From Streptomyces morookaense (GTDB lineage Bacteria; Actinomycetota; Actinomycetes; Streptomycetales; Streptomycetaceae): 64,000 bases of DNA. Shown piece by piece: positions 41,082-49,000 of the stretch. The notes under the pieces are model-generated. The model ran no database searches. It saw nothing but the letters and a program-made list of their open reading frames with translations, and had not been told where the DNA came from. A program made the position numbers and the translations under genes. Where the stretch lies: assembly GCF_013030945.1 (NCBI RefSeq), contig NZ_JABBXF010000023.1:100333-164332 (forward strand), in the 5' to 3' direction. The stretch's first letter is position 1; every line of letters begins with the position of its first letter.

Positions 41082-42391
41082 GGCCGCCCACTGTTCCATA
41101 CGGGGACGGGAAGACCGAGGTGCCCGCGCAGCGTCGTGCCGCTGTACTCCGTACGGAACGCACCGCGCTCCTGCAGCAGGGGCACGACCCTGTCGACGAA
41201 GTCGTCCAGCCCGCCCGGCGTGAGGTGCGGGACGAGGATGAAGCCGTCGGCGGCCTCCCGTGTCACGAACTCGGCCATCCGCGCCGCCACCTCCTGCGGC
41301 GTGCCGACGAACGACTGCCGGCCGGACGTCTCGATGACGGTCTCCCGGATCGACAGCCCCTTGGCCTCCGCCAGGGCGCGCCACTGCGCGGCGATGGCGA
41401 GCGGGTCGCCGATCCGCACGCGGCCCTGGGCGAGTTCGCCCCCGGGGTCGGGGTCGACGTCCGGCAGCGGGCCGTCGGGGTCGTAGCCGGACAGGTCGCG
41501 GCCCCAGACCTGTTCGAGCGCGAGGATCGCGTTCTGCGGCGAGACCTGTTGCCTGCGGATCTCCGCCGCCCGCTCCTGGGCCTCGGCGGCGGTGTCGCCG
41601 AGTACAAAGGTCACCCCCGGCATGATCTTCAACTCGTCCGGCCCGCGCCCGTATGCGGCCAGCCGGCGCTTGACGTCGGCGTAGAAGGCGCGGCCCGACT
41701 CCAGGGTGCCGTGCCGGGTGAAGACGACGTCGGCGGCCGAGGCGGCGAACTCGCGGCCCTCGTCGGAGTCGCCGGCCTGGATGACCACGGGGTGGCCCTG
41801 CGGGCTGCGCCGGACGTCGAACTCGCCCGCGACGGAGAAGTGCCGGCCGTCATGGGCGAAGGGACGCGCCCGCCCGCACGGCGTCCAGGAGTCCCACAGC
41901 TCCCGCGCTGTGGCGACGAACTCCGCGGCGCGCGTGTACCGGTCGGCGCGGTCGAGGTAGCCGCCGCGGCGGAAGTTCTCGCCGGTGAACGCGTCGGAGG
42001 ACGTCACCACGTTCCAGGCGGCACGGCCGCCGCTGAGGTGGTCGAGCGAGGAGAGGCGCCGGGCGAGTTCGTAGGGCTCGTTGAAGGTCGCGTTCACGGT
42101 GGCCGCCAGGCCGAGCCGTTCGGTGACGGCGGCCAGCGCGCTGAGCACCGTGATCGACTCGGGCCGGCCGACGACGTCCAGGTCGTGGATGCGGCCCTTG
42201 TGCTCGCGCAGCCGCAGCCCCTCGGCGAGGAAGAAGAAGTCGAACAGGCCGCGTTCGGCGGTGCGCGCGAGGTGTTCGAAGGACGAGAAGTCGATCTGGC
42301 TCCCGGAGCGCGGATCCTGCCAGACGGTGGTGCTGTTGACGCCGGGGAAGTGCGCGGCGAGGTGCATCTGCCGGCGGGCGGTGCGGGTCAT
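41078..42391 (-). CDS. LLM-class flavin-dependent monooxygenase, NtaA/DszA-like
   Basis: 437 aa. Matches the NtaA/SnaA/DszA group of FMN-dependent monooxygenases: MHLAAHFPGVNSTTVWQDP, FEHLARTAERGLFDFFFLAE, EPYELARRLSSLDHLSGGRA, AWNVVTSSDAFTGENFRRGG and HPVVIQAGDSDEGREFAASA, with the C-terminal GTPQEVAARMAEFV. Such enzymes use FMNH2 from a separate reductase to oxidise a C-S, C-N or aromatic bond, in many streptomycetes for organosulfur use. No reductase gene is in this operon. Overlaps ATGA with both neighbours. Confidence 0.92.
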   Translation of the reverse strand: MTRTARRQMHLAAHFPGVNSTTVWQDPRSGSQIDFSSFEHLARTAERGLFDFFFLAEGLRLREHKGRIHDLDVVGRPESITVLSALAAVTERLGLAATVNATFNEPYELARRLSSLDHLSGGRAAWNVVTSSDAFTGENFRRGGYLDRADRYTRAAEFVATARELWDSWTPCGRARPFAHDGRHFSVAGEFDVRRSPQGHPVVIQAGDSDEGREFAASAADVVFTRHGTLESGRAFYADVKRRLAAYGRGPDELKIMPGVTFVLGDTAAEAQERAAEIRRQQVSPQNAILALEQVWGRDLSGYDPDGPLPDVDPDPGGELAQGRVRIGDPLAIAAQWRALAEAKGLSIRETVIETSGRQSFVGTPQEVAARMAEFVTREAADGFILVPHLTPGGLDDFVDRVVPLLQERGAFRTEYSGTTLRGHLGLPVPVWNSGRP

Positions 42392-43398
42392 GCGGTCTCC
42401 CTTGCCGGTGCGTAGCGGTTGGCGGGGCGCGGCAGTCCGAGGTGCTCGCGGAGCGTGCCGCCCGGGTGGAAGCGGCGCAGCAGGCCCCGGTGCTGGAGGA
42501 CGGGCACGGTGCCGTCGACGAGCAGCGACAGGTCGCGGCCGGGCTGCTCGGGCCGGATGTGGAGGCCGTCGACGGCGCCGTCCTCGTACCAGCGCCCGGC
42601 CAGGTCCGCGAGGGCGACCGCGTCGGCGGCCGTGTGCAGGGCGACGGGCACGGAGGCGAGGACGCGGAGATGGCGGGGGTTGCGCCCGTGGGCACGGGCG
42701 CTGTCGTGCAATTCGGCGCGGACGGCGGCGAGTTGCTGTGGGTCGTCGGCCGACCCGATCCGTACCAGGGCGACGTCCGCACGGCGGGCCGCGGTCCCGC
42801 GCGCCGGTCCGGCGGTGGCGTCGACGACGACCACCGGCCGGCCCTGCGGGGGCCGGGGCACGATGGACGGGCCGCGGACGCGGAACCCGGGCCCCTGGAA
42901 GTCGACGTAGTGGAGTTTGTCGCGGTCGATGAAGCGGCCGGTGGCCCGGTCGCGGATCTCGGCGTCGTCCTCCCAGCTGTCCCAGAGCCGGGCGACGACG
43001 TCGGCGACGGCGTCCGCCTCGCGCCACAGCACGTCGTCGGGCGCCGCGGGCCGCCGGCCGAAGAGCCGGGCGGCGGTCTCGCCGGGCGACACGTCGACGG
43101 CCCAGCCGGCCCGGCCGCGGCTGACCCAGTCGAGGGTGGAGACGGCGGAGGAGACGTGGAAGGGCTCGGTGTGCGTGGTGGTGACGGTGGGGACGAGCCC
43201 GATCCGCTCGGTCGCGGGCGCGACACGCGCCAGCACGGCGAGCGCGTCGATCCGGGACTCCCGCGGGGTACGCGGCCCGAAGGCGTCCCCGAGCGTGACG
43301 AAGTCGAGCCGACCGCGCTCCGCGAGACGGGCGGCGTGGACGTAGGGCCGGGGGTCGGTGGTGCCGGGGTGATCGATGGCGACGGCGAGGTGCATCAT
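42388..43398 (-). CDS. LLM-class flavin-dependent oxidoreductase
   Basis: 336 aa. TIM-barrel LLM family: MHLAVAIDHPG, HAARLAERGRLDFVTLGDAF, ATERIGLVPTVTTTHTEPFH and SSAVSTLDWVSRGRAGWAVD are the conserved blocks, with PVVVVDATAGPARGTAARRA in the flavin-phosphate region. It is shorter than its downstream neighbour and the NtaA insertion is absent. It could use FMNH2 or F420; no decisive residue was seen. Start ATG 43398 has AGGAG five bases before it. It overlaps both neighbouring genes by ATGA and so forms part of the coupled operon with the FAD protein and the second LLM enzyme. The substrate may be an organosulfur or related compound. Confidence 0.9.
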   Translation of the reverse strand: MMHLAVAIDHPGTTDPRPYVHAARLAERGRLDFVTLGDAFGPRTPRESRIDALAVLARVAPATERIGLVPTVTTTHTEPFHVSSAVSTLDWVSRGRAGWAVDVSPGETAARLFGRRPAAPDDVLWREADAVADVVARLWDSWEDDAEIRDRATGRFIDRDKLHYVDFQGPGFRVRGPSIVPRPPQGRPVVVVDATAGPARGTAARRADVALVRIGSADDPQQLAAVRAELHDSARAHGRNPRHLRVLASVPVALHTAADAVALADLAGRWYEDGAVDGLHIRPEQPGRDLSLLVDGTVPVLQHRGLLRRFHPGGTLREHLGLPRPANRYAPARETA

Positions 43399-45377
43399 GC
43401 GGACTCCTGTGCAGGGGCGGGAATTTCAGACGCGGGGTACCGCACCCCGTCAGGGGCGCGGGCCCCGTCAGGGGCGCGGGCCCCGTCAGGGGCGCGGGGA
43501 ACTGCGCGACCAGCCACGACGCACCCGCACCCGTCGAACCGCCCCCCGGCCAGCAACCCCAGCACCGCCCGCGCCACGGCATCGTTCTGCCGGAACCCGG
43601 CCGACCCGCTGCGCGGCCGCGCGAACGCCGGAGCCCGGGCCGTGGTGTGCGGCCCCAGTGCGAAACGCCGCGGGTGCGGCCGCCCGTCCGGGCCCACGAC
43701 CCGCCCGTCGTCCGGGCCGACGACGAGCAACCCGGCACTGGTGACGGCCACTTCGCCCGCCAGCCCCCGCAGCAGCGGATCCGCCGAACGCCCCACGCTT
43801 GCCGCAGGCAGCCTCGCCTCGGCCAGCGCCCGCGCCTCGACCACCCGTCCCGGCACGCTGACGCTCCTCGCCCGGAACACCCCCCGCTCCGGATCGCCGG
43901 TGATGTGCACGTCGGCACCGAGGAAGCGCACCACCCCCGCCCGCGAGAGGGCGAGCAGCTGCTGCAGCCGGGGCCCGGGCGGGCCGGAGGCCAGGTAGCT
44001 GAACAGGCCCTGCCACTGCTCCCCGGCGTCGCCGAGCCGGGCGAGCTGCCCGTGGACGGAGAGCAGTGCGAGGAAGACGGCCAAGTCGGGGCTGTAGCGG
44101 GGGTCATGGCGGCGCGCCAGGTCCGCGGCGATATGTGCCCGTATGCCGTCCTGCAGTGCTTCCGCATCCGGGAAGCGCAGCCCGGCCAGCGGCAGGTCGA
44201 GGGCGTCCAGGTCGAACCGGTCGGCCGGGTCGGGCACGGAGGAGGCGACGAGGACGTCGAGTTCGGCGCTGCCGGGCTCGCAGGCCGCGTACTTCTCCTC
44301 GAAGTCCGGCCAGTTGACACGCGTGCGCTCCGGGTGGGCGGTGAAGAGCCGGTGGTAGTGGGCGAAGCCCAGTTCCTTGGCGACGAGCGGCCGCATGTCG
44401 CGCTCGAAGTCCGGCGGGCCGGGCCGGCGGCGCAACTCGGCGGTCTCGGGCGGCCCGAGGAAGCGGGGCAGCGGGGGCCGCTCCCCCTGCCACGGGTATC
44501 CGGTCTTCGCGCGGTACGGGACCCCGCGGCGCGAGCCGACGTGCAGGACGGGTTCGCGGCCGGAGGGGTGGTACGTCAGGGTGCCGCTGCCGTCGTCGGT
44601 GTACCGTCCGCCGCGGCCCTCGGTGAGCAGCACCATCAGGTCCACGAAGGCGAGCCCCATGCCGCGGACGAGGACGGGCTCCCGGGGCCGTAACCCGCTC
44701 AGGTCGCTGTCGGCGGTGAACTCCGGTGGCAGGTGGACGAGTCCATGGGCGGCTGCGAAGGCGGCGAGCTCCTGCTGTTCCGGGTCCGGCCGGGCGGGGA
44801 GGTGCCCGAGGGTGAGCACGACGGCGTCGGCGAGCAGAGGCTGGGCCCGCCCCTCCAGCCACACGCGTTGCCGGCCGTCGCGCGGGCCGGAGAGCCGTAC
44901 GGCCCGGCGGCGGTGCTCGTGGACGGTGACGCCGGGCGGCAGCGCGGCCACCGCGGACCGGTGGAACCAGCGGAGGTAGGCGCTCTGCACCCGCCGCCCG
45001 GCGAAACTGCGCGGGTCCAACGCACGGACTTCGGCGGCGACTTCGGGGTCGTCGGGCGGTTCGACGACGCCCTCGCGGACCTGTGCCGCCCACTCGGCGA
45101 GCGAGGGGCCGGGGCGGACCGGGCCCACGGTTCCGACGGTGTCGTCGGTGAACATCGTGACGTCCTCGGCCATGGAGTTCATCCACAGCAGCGGCGACTG
45201 GCCGTGCCGCCAGATCCGTCCGGCGCCGGGCGGGTACGGGTCGACGAGGTGCAGGTCGAGACGGCGGTCCCCGAGCAGCTCGGGGGCGTTGGCGGCGATC
45301 CGTTCGACGAGACCGGTGCCGCGCGGACCCGCGCCGACGACGACGAGCGACGGGACGGGCAGGGCGGGAGAAGGCAT
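43395..45377 (-). CDS. FAD/NAD(P)-binding protein with repeat-encoded C terminus
   Basis: 660 aa. The N terminus has a Rossmann dinucleotide site SLVVVGAGPRGTGLVERIAA, and the family continues with SPLLWMNSMAEDVTMFTDDT, VVLTLGHLPARPDPEQQELA and PVLVRGMGLAFVDLMVLLTE. This is the FAD_NAD_binding group (PF13454-like) seen beside flavin oxygenase genes. Residues about 614-645 are encoded by three tandem copies of the chromosomal repeat (RAPDGA repeated), which looks like an insertion at the ancestral stop. The stop still overlaps the next gene's ATG. Start ATG 45377. Its exact reaction is unknown; it probably oxidises a small molecule in the organosulfur-like pathway of this operon. Confidence 0.85.
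   Translation of the reverse strand: MPSPALPVPSLVVVGAGPRGTGLVERIAANAPELLGDRRLDLHLVDPYPPGAGRIWRHGQSPLLWMNSMAEDVTMFTDDTVGTVGPVRPGPSLAEWAAQVREGVVEPPDDPEVAAEVRALDPRSFAGRRVQSAYLRWFHRSAVAALPPGVTVHEHRRRAVRLSGPRDGRQRVWLEGRAQPLLADAVVLTLGHLPARPDPEQQELAAFAAAHGLVHLPPEFTADSDLSGLRPREPVLVRGMGLAFVDLMVLLTEGRGGRYTDDGSGTLTYHPSGREPVLHVGSRRGVPYRAKTGYPWQGERPPLPRFLGPPETAELRRRPGPPDFERDMRPLVAKELGFAHYHRLFTAHPERTRVNWPDFEEKYAACEPGSAELDVLVASSVPDPADRFDLDALDLPLAGLRFPDAEALQDGIRAHIAADLARRHDPRYSPDLAVFLALLSVHGQLARLGDAGEQWQGLFSYLASGPPGPRLQQLLALSRAGVVRFLGADVHITGDPERGVFRARSVSVPGRVVEARALAEARLPAASVGRSADPLLRGLAGEVAVTSAGLLVVGPDDGRVVGPDGRPHPRRFALGPHTTARAPAFARPRSGSAGFRQNDAVARAVLGLLAGGRFDGCGCVVAGRAVPRAPDGARAPDGARAPDGVRYPASEIPAPAQESA
43444..43536. 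repeat. Streptomyces 3'-UTR repeat, copy G, inside a coding sequence
   Basis: Three successive CCCCGTCAGGGGCGCGGG units, then GGAACTGCGCGACCAGCC and GACGCACCCGCACCCG. The whole element is in frame in the FAD-protein gene. It is the only copy with a triplicated hairpin unit. Confidence 0.85.
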
Positions 45378-45511
45378 GCGAAGGCACTCCGTGGATGCGG
45401 GATCGAACACGGGCGGTGCTGCCTTCGCACGGGCCCGCGCCCCTCAGCGCGGACCCGTCATCGAGGCTACGTCGGTTGACGAGGAAACGGAAGGCTGTTC
45501 CACTTGGAGGC

Positions 45512-45589
45512 ATGGCATCGACGCAGCGGCTGGTGACGCGCAGCCACATCGACTTCGGCCGGGTGTGGTCGGCGTCCTGTACGGGTTGA
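45512..45589 (+). CDS. Putative cysteine/sulfur-type leader peptide, 25 aa
   Basis: ATG 45512 has GGAGG at 45506-45510, a very strong site. The peptide has the pattern TQRLVTRSHIDFGRVWSASC, close to the 'putative leader peptide' family that precedes sulfur-assimilation and sulfonate-uptake genes in actinobacteria; its single Cys near the end suits ribosome stalling under cysteine limitation. A hairpin follows 34 bases after its stop (45623-45644). No structural gene lies downstream on this strand, because the convergent DUF5685 gene begins at once, so the leader looks orphaned. It is divergent from the FAD/LLM operon, whose flavin oxygenases are the kind often under sulfur control. Confidence 0.7.
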   Translation: MASTQRLVTRSHIDFGRVWSASCTG

Positions 45590-45622
45590 GGATTCCCCGT
45601 CGCGCTGCCTTCGCCTTTTGCG

Positions 45623-45644
45623 GCCGGGGTCGTCGGACCCCGGC
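45623..45644 (+). terminator. Hairpin downstream of the leader peptide
   Basis: GCCGGGGTC and GACCCCGGC form a perfect 9-bp stem with a 4-base loop. It may be the attenuator terminator of the leader or a plain terminator before the convergent gene. Confidence 0.65.
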
Positions 45645-45682
45645 GCTGCACTCCCCTCAGTGCTCAGCAGTCACAAGTCGCA

Positions 45683-46921
45683 TCAGCAATCACAGCAACT
45701 GCAGTCGCAGTCACACCCATCACCACAATTGCTGCAGCATTCACAGCAGTTGCAGCAGTCACCACAACCCCCGCAACCGTCACAGGAGTCGCAGCAGTCG
45801 CACTTGTAGCACCACCCCTCTCGCGGCAGACCCGTCCACGGGTCGGTGTAGGGGTCCCTGCAGCACACCTGGCACGTGCAGAACAGCCCCGTCCACACCA
45901 GGCACCCCGGCAGCAGATCCCGCTGCGGCCCGCGGCGGGGCGGCTCCGGCGGGGCGGGGGGCGGCATGACCGGCGGCGGACCGAAGGACGCCTGCTGCTC
46001 GGAATGAGGTTTTTGCCCTGAATGCCCGTCATGTCCACAGGTGTTGCCGCCGCCGAACGCCCGGTCCACGGCCCGCTCCAGCTCGTGGACCAGCAGCACG
46101 TGCGCCAGCCGTCCCTGTGCCTTGCTCCCGAAGTCGGCCTCGCGCAGCGCCAGCCGCACGCCGTGTACCGCGTCGTCGCACAGCCGCCGCACCTCCACCA
46201 GGTCCGTGCCGGTCGCGGTCACCGGGTTCCACGCGCCCGTACGCGCGTCCTCGGCCAGGTCCTCGACGGCGTCCAGCAGGTGCGCGAGCCGGCCGAAGAG
46301 CCGGCCGGCCTCCTCCAGCGGTGCCTTGTTGGCGGGCCTCCCGGCCAGAACGGCCGTGTAGCCGAAGGCGGCTGCGGTCGCCGTCTCGGTCGGCTCGGTC
46401 ACCATCAGCAGCGGCGTGCCGGCACCGGCCAGCGCCTCGATGCCCGACTGCCGTTCGACCGCGTCCACCAGAACAGCCGTGTCGAAGCCGAGTTCCGATC
46501 CGGTCCGCGCCCCGGCCCTGTCCCACCGGGCCGCCATCCGGCGGGCCGCGGCCGCGACCGGACGCCGCGCCAACAGCCCGTCGCGGTCGGCGACATGGTC
46601 ACGCATCTTCGCCGAGGCCAGCACGAGCGAGACGGACGCGGCCAGCCGGGCGCCCTCGCCGTGCGCCACGGACGCGCTGCGCATGCCGCGCAGCGCACAC
46701 GGACCGGCCGTGCGGCGCCAGGCGCCGGCCCCCTTCCCGGTACGCGGCGACTGTGCCTCCACCAGCACGGATATGACCAGTCCGTCATAGTTCGTGGCGA
46801 TCCGGGCCATTTGCCCGTGATCCCCCTTCAACGCCAGGCAGAGGCCGCAGAGATGGGCCGTCCACTCCGTCCGCATCGCCTCGGACAAGCGGTGCCTGCA
46901 CGGCCTGATGATCCCGAACAA
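45683..46921 (-). CDS. DUF5685-family protein with an extreme Cys-rich C-terminal tail
   Basis: 412 aa. The N-terminal domain is the DUF5685 type: FGIIRPCRHRLSEAMRTEWT, AHLCGLCLALKGDHG and NYDGLVISVLVEAQ, with Cys residues that could bind metal. A helical middle follows (LFGRLAHLLDAVEDLAEDAR, ARLAASVSLVLASAKMRDH). A Pro/Gln-rich linker leads to a tail of about 42 residues (371-412) in which 20 are Cys (CDCCDSCDGCGGCGDCCNCC and more), with no signal peptide. Such a tail could hold a metal cluster, and in part recalls metallothioneins. Start: TTG 46921 with GGGGG upstream gives the family's usual beginning; longer in-frame starts exist. It is divergent from the sepF-like gene. Confidence 0.85.
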   Translation of the reverse strand: MFGIIRPCRHRLSEAMRTEWTAHLCGLCLALKGDHGQMARIATNYDGLVISVLVEAQSPRTGKGAGAWRRTAGPCALRGMRSASVAHGEGARLAASVSLVLASAKMRDHVADRDGLLARRPVAAAARRMAARWDRAGARTGSELGFDTAVLVDAVERQSGIEALAGAGTPLLMVTEPTETATAAAFGYTAVLAGRPANKAPLEEAGRLFGRLAHLLDAVEDLAEDARTGAWNPVTATGTDLVEVRRLCDDAVHGVRLALREADFGSKAQGRLAHVLLVHELERAVDRAFGGGNTCGHDGHSGQKPHSEQQASFGPPPVMPPPAPPEPPRRGPQRDLLPGCLVWTGLFCTCQVCCRDPYTDPWTGLPREGWCYKCDCCDSCDGCGGCGDCCNCCECCSNCGDGCDCDCSCCDC

Positions 46922-47207
46922 AATGTGCCCCCGTGGTGTGGCGACGTGTGTGGTGCCGATGTGCCCGGGCATCCTAATCACCGGGGCAGAACACCGGGCC
47001 GGGGCCCGCCCGTCCCCCGACTACACCGCATATGCCCAGGTCCAGCGCCTAAGGCCGACATCGGGAGTTTCTGACGCACCGCCAACCGCTTTGCACCAGA
47101 TGCGTCACGAAATCCTCGCCCGGCGGCCATCCACTTGGCACATCATCCGCATCATGGACGACCATAGAGGGGCGGGCGGAACACACCGCGTGTGAGAGGA
47201 GGCGTCC

Positions 47208-47645
47208 ATGGGATCGGTGCGCAAGGCGAGTGCGTGGCTTGGCCTCGTCGACGACAACAGCGATGACGAGCGCTACTACGACGACGAGTACGCCGAGGGG
47301 CCCGAGCCCGGAGACTCCTGGGTCACCAACCCCAAGGTGCGGGTGGCCGACGAGGTCGCCCAGGAGCAGGGCACCCGGATCGCCACGGTCACCCCGGACG
47401 GTTTCCGGGACGCCCGTGGCATCGGCGAACTCTTCCGCGAGGGCGTCCCGGTCATCGTCAACCTCACCGCCATGGAGCCCAACGACGCCAAGCGCGTCGT
47501 GGACTTCGCGGCCGGTCTGACGTTCGGCCTGCGCGGCTCCATCGAGCGTGTGGCCACCCGGGTGTTCCTGCTCACCCCCGCCGACTACCAGGTGGTCAAC
47601 GGGGAGCCGGTGGGGCGGCGCGGGGGGTTCTTCAACCAGAGCTAG
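47208..47645 (+). CDS. sflA: SepF-like cell division protein (SflA/SflB type)
   Basis: 145 aa. The central SepF domain is present: [60 protein letters not shown] and [12 protein letters not shown]. An acidic N-terminal region ([20 protein letters not shown]) separates it from the short start ([13 protein letters not shown]), which in SepF binds membrane. Streptomyces carry one true SepF and two SepF-like proteins (SflA and SflB) that tune FtsZ assembly; the acyl-CoA dehydrogenase next door fits the sflA location as I recall it. The SepF-proper gene with its divisome neighbours is not here. Start ATG 47208 has GAGAGGAGG upstream. Confidence 0.85.
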   Translation: MGSVRKASAWLGLVDDNSDDERYYDDEYAEGPEPGDSWVTNPKVRVADEVAQEQGTRIATVTPDGFRDARGIGELFREGVPVIVNLTAMEPNDAKRVVDFAAGLTFGLRGSIERVATRVFLLTPADYQVVNGEPVGRRGGFFNQS

Positions 47646-47663
47646 GCACTCTGCTGCTGGTGC

Positions 47664-48851
47664 TCACCGGAACGCATCGAGGCCGGTGAGCGCCTTGCCC
47701 AGCACCAACTGGTGCATTTCGACGGTGCCCTCGTAGGTGAGCACCGACTCCAGGTTCGTGGCGTGCCGCATCACGGGGTACTCGAGCGAGATCCCGTTGG
47801 CGCCCATGACCGTGCGCGCGGCGCGGCAGATCTCGATCGCCTCGCGTACGTTGTTGAGCTTCCCGAAGCTCACCTGCTCCGGCCGCAGCCGGCCCGCGTC
47901 CATCCGCCGGCCCAGGTGGTGCGCGAGCAGGATCCCCTTGTGCAGCTCGACCGCCATGTCGGCCAGCTTGGCCTGCGTCAGCTGGAATCCGGCGATCGGT
48001 CTGCCGAACTGCTCGCGCGCGCCTGCGTAGTCGAGCGCCGCTTCGAAGCACGTACGCGCGGCGCCCATGGAGCCCCAGACGATGCCGTAGCGGGCGTGGC
48101 TCAGACAACTGAGCGGACCGCGCAGCCCGATCGCCTCCGGCAGGAGGGCGTCGGCGGGCAGCCGCACGTCGTCCAGGACCAGTTCGCTGGTGACGGACGC
48201 GCGCAGCGACCACTTGTGCCGGATCTCCGGCGCCGAGAAGCCGGGGCTGTCGGCCGGGACGACGAAGCCCCTGATGCCCTCGTCGGTCTGCGCCCAGACG
48301 ACGGCCACCCCGGCGACCGAGCCATTGGTGATCCACATCTTGCGGCCGGTGAGCACCCAGTCGCCGCCGTCGCGCCGGGCGTGGGTGCGCATGCCGGACG
48401 GGTCCGACCCGTGGTCGGGCTCGGTGAGCCCGAAGCAGCCGATGACCTGGCCGGACGCCATCTCCGGCAGCCAGCGCTGCCGTTGCTCCTCCGAGCCGAA
48501 GCGGTGGATCGCGTACATCGCGAGGGAGCCCTGCACGGAGACGAGGGAACGGATGCCGGAATCGGCGGCCTCCAGTTCCAGGCAGGCCAGCCCGTACTGG
48601 ACGGCGGTGGCGCCCGCGCACCCGTACCCGTCGAGCTGCATCCCGAGGGCACCGAGTGCGCCCAGCTCGCGGGCGAGTTCACGGATGACGGGGAGCTCGC
48701 CGCGCTCGTACCACTCCGCGACGTGGGGCAGCACGCGGTCGGCCGCCCATTGCCTGACGGCGTCCCGGATGGCGCGGTCCTCGTCGGAGAGGAGGTCGTC
48801 GATCCCGAGCGGATCACGGGGATCGAAGGGGGGAAGGGCGCGAGTGGACAT
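47664..48851 (-). CDS. Acyl-CoA dehydrogenase (glutaryl-CoA dehydrogenase-like)
   Basis: 395 aa. FAD-dependent ACAD fold: N-terminal helices (AVRQWAADRVLPHVAEWYER), the family signature GCFGLTEPDHGSDPSGMRTH, ITNGSVAGVAVVWAQTDEGI and the active-site segment NLESVLTYEGTVEMHQLVLG, with the catalytic Glu in YEGT. The order (SLVSVQGSLAMYAIHRFGSE, EIRHKWSLRASVTSELVLDD, RLPADALLPEAIGLRGPL) matches glutaryl-CoA dehydrogenases of lysine and tryptophan breakdown, which both oxidise and decarboxylate. Start ATG 48851. It is convergent with the sepF-like gene and separated by 18 bp. A repeat copy lies just upstream. Confidence 0.93.
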   Translation of the reverse strand: MSTRALPPFDPRDPLGIDDLLSDEDRAIRDAVRQWAADRVLPHVAEWYERGELPVIRELARELGALGALGMQLDGYGCAGATAVQYGLACLELEAADSGIRSLVSVQGSLAMYAIHRFGSEEQRQRWLPEMASGQVIGCFGLTEPDHGSDPSGMRTHARRDGGDWVLTGRKMWITNGSVAGVAVVWAQTDEGIRGFVVPADSPGFSAPEIRHKWSLRASVTSELVLDDVRLPADALLPEAIGLRGPLSCLSHARYGIVWGSMGAARTCFEAALDYAGAREQFGRPIAGFQLTQAKLADMAVELHKGILLAHHLGRRMDAGRLRPEQVSFGKLNNVREAIEICRAARTVMGANGISLEYPVMRHATNLESVLTYEGTVEMHQLVLGKALTGLDAFR

Positions 48852-48898
48852 GCGTCCGACGTTACGGCTGAGTAACCCGGCACGTCCAGTGCCGTCTT

Positions 48899-49000
48899 GC
48901 GCCCCGTAAGGGGCGCGGGGCTGTTGTCATTTGCGGCTCCGCCGCGTGGGCGCGACCATGGCGCCCCGTCAGGGGCGCTTACGGGGCGCCGCGCCCCTAG
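48899..49000. repeat. Streptomyces 3'-UTR repeat, copy H (long form, doubled hairpin)
   Basis: GCGCCCC-GTAA-GGGGCGC, GGGGCTGTTGTCATTTGCGG, CGGCTCCGCCG, GCGCGACC, then a second GCGCCCC-GTCA-GGGGCGC followed by TTACGGGGCGCC. The MFS stop codon (48997-48999) lies inside it. Confidence 0.8.

Noticed and set aside
45664..45810. CAG/CAC-rich triplet repeat that might be taken for a CRISPR or satellite array
   Set aside because: It has no fixed repeat-spacer structure and is the coding DNA of the Cys-rich tail (TGC/TGT and GAC codons read on the minus strand).
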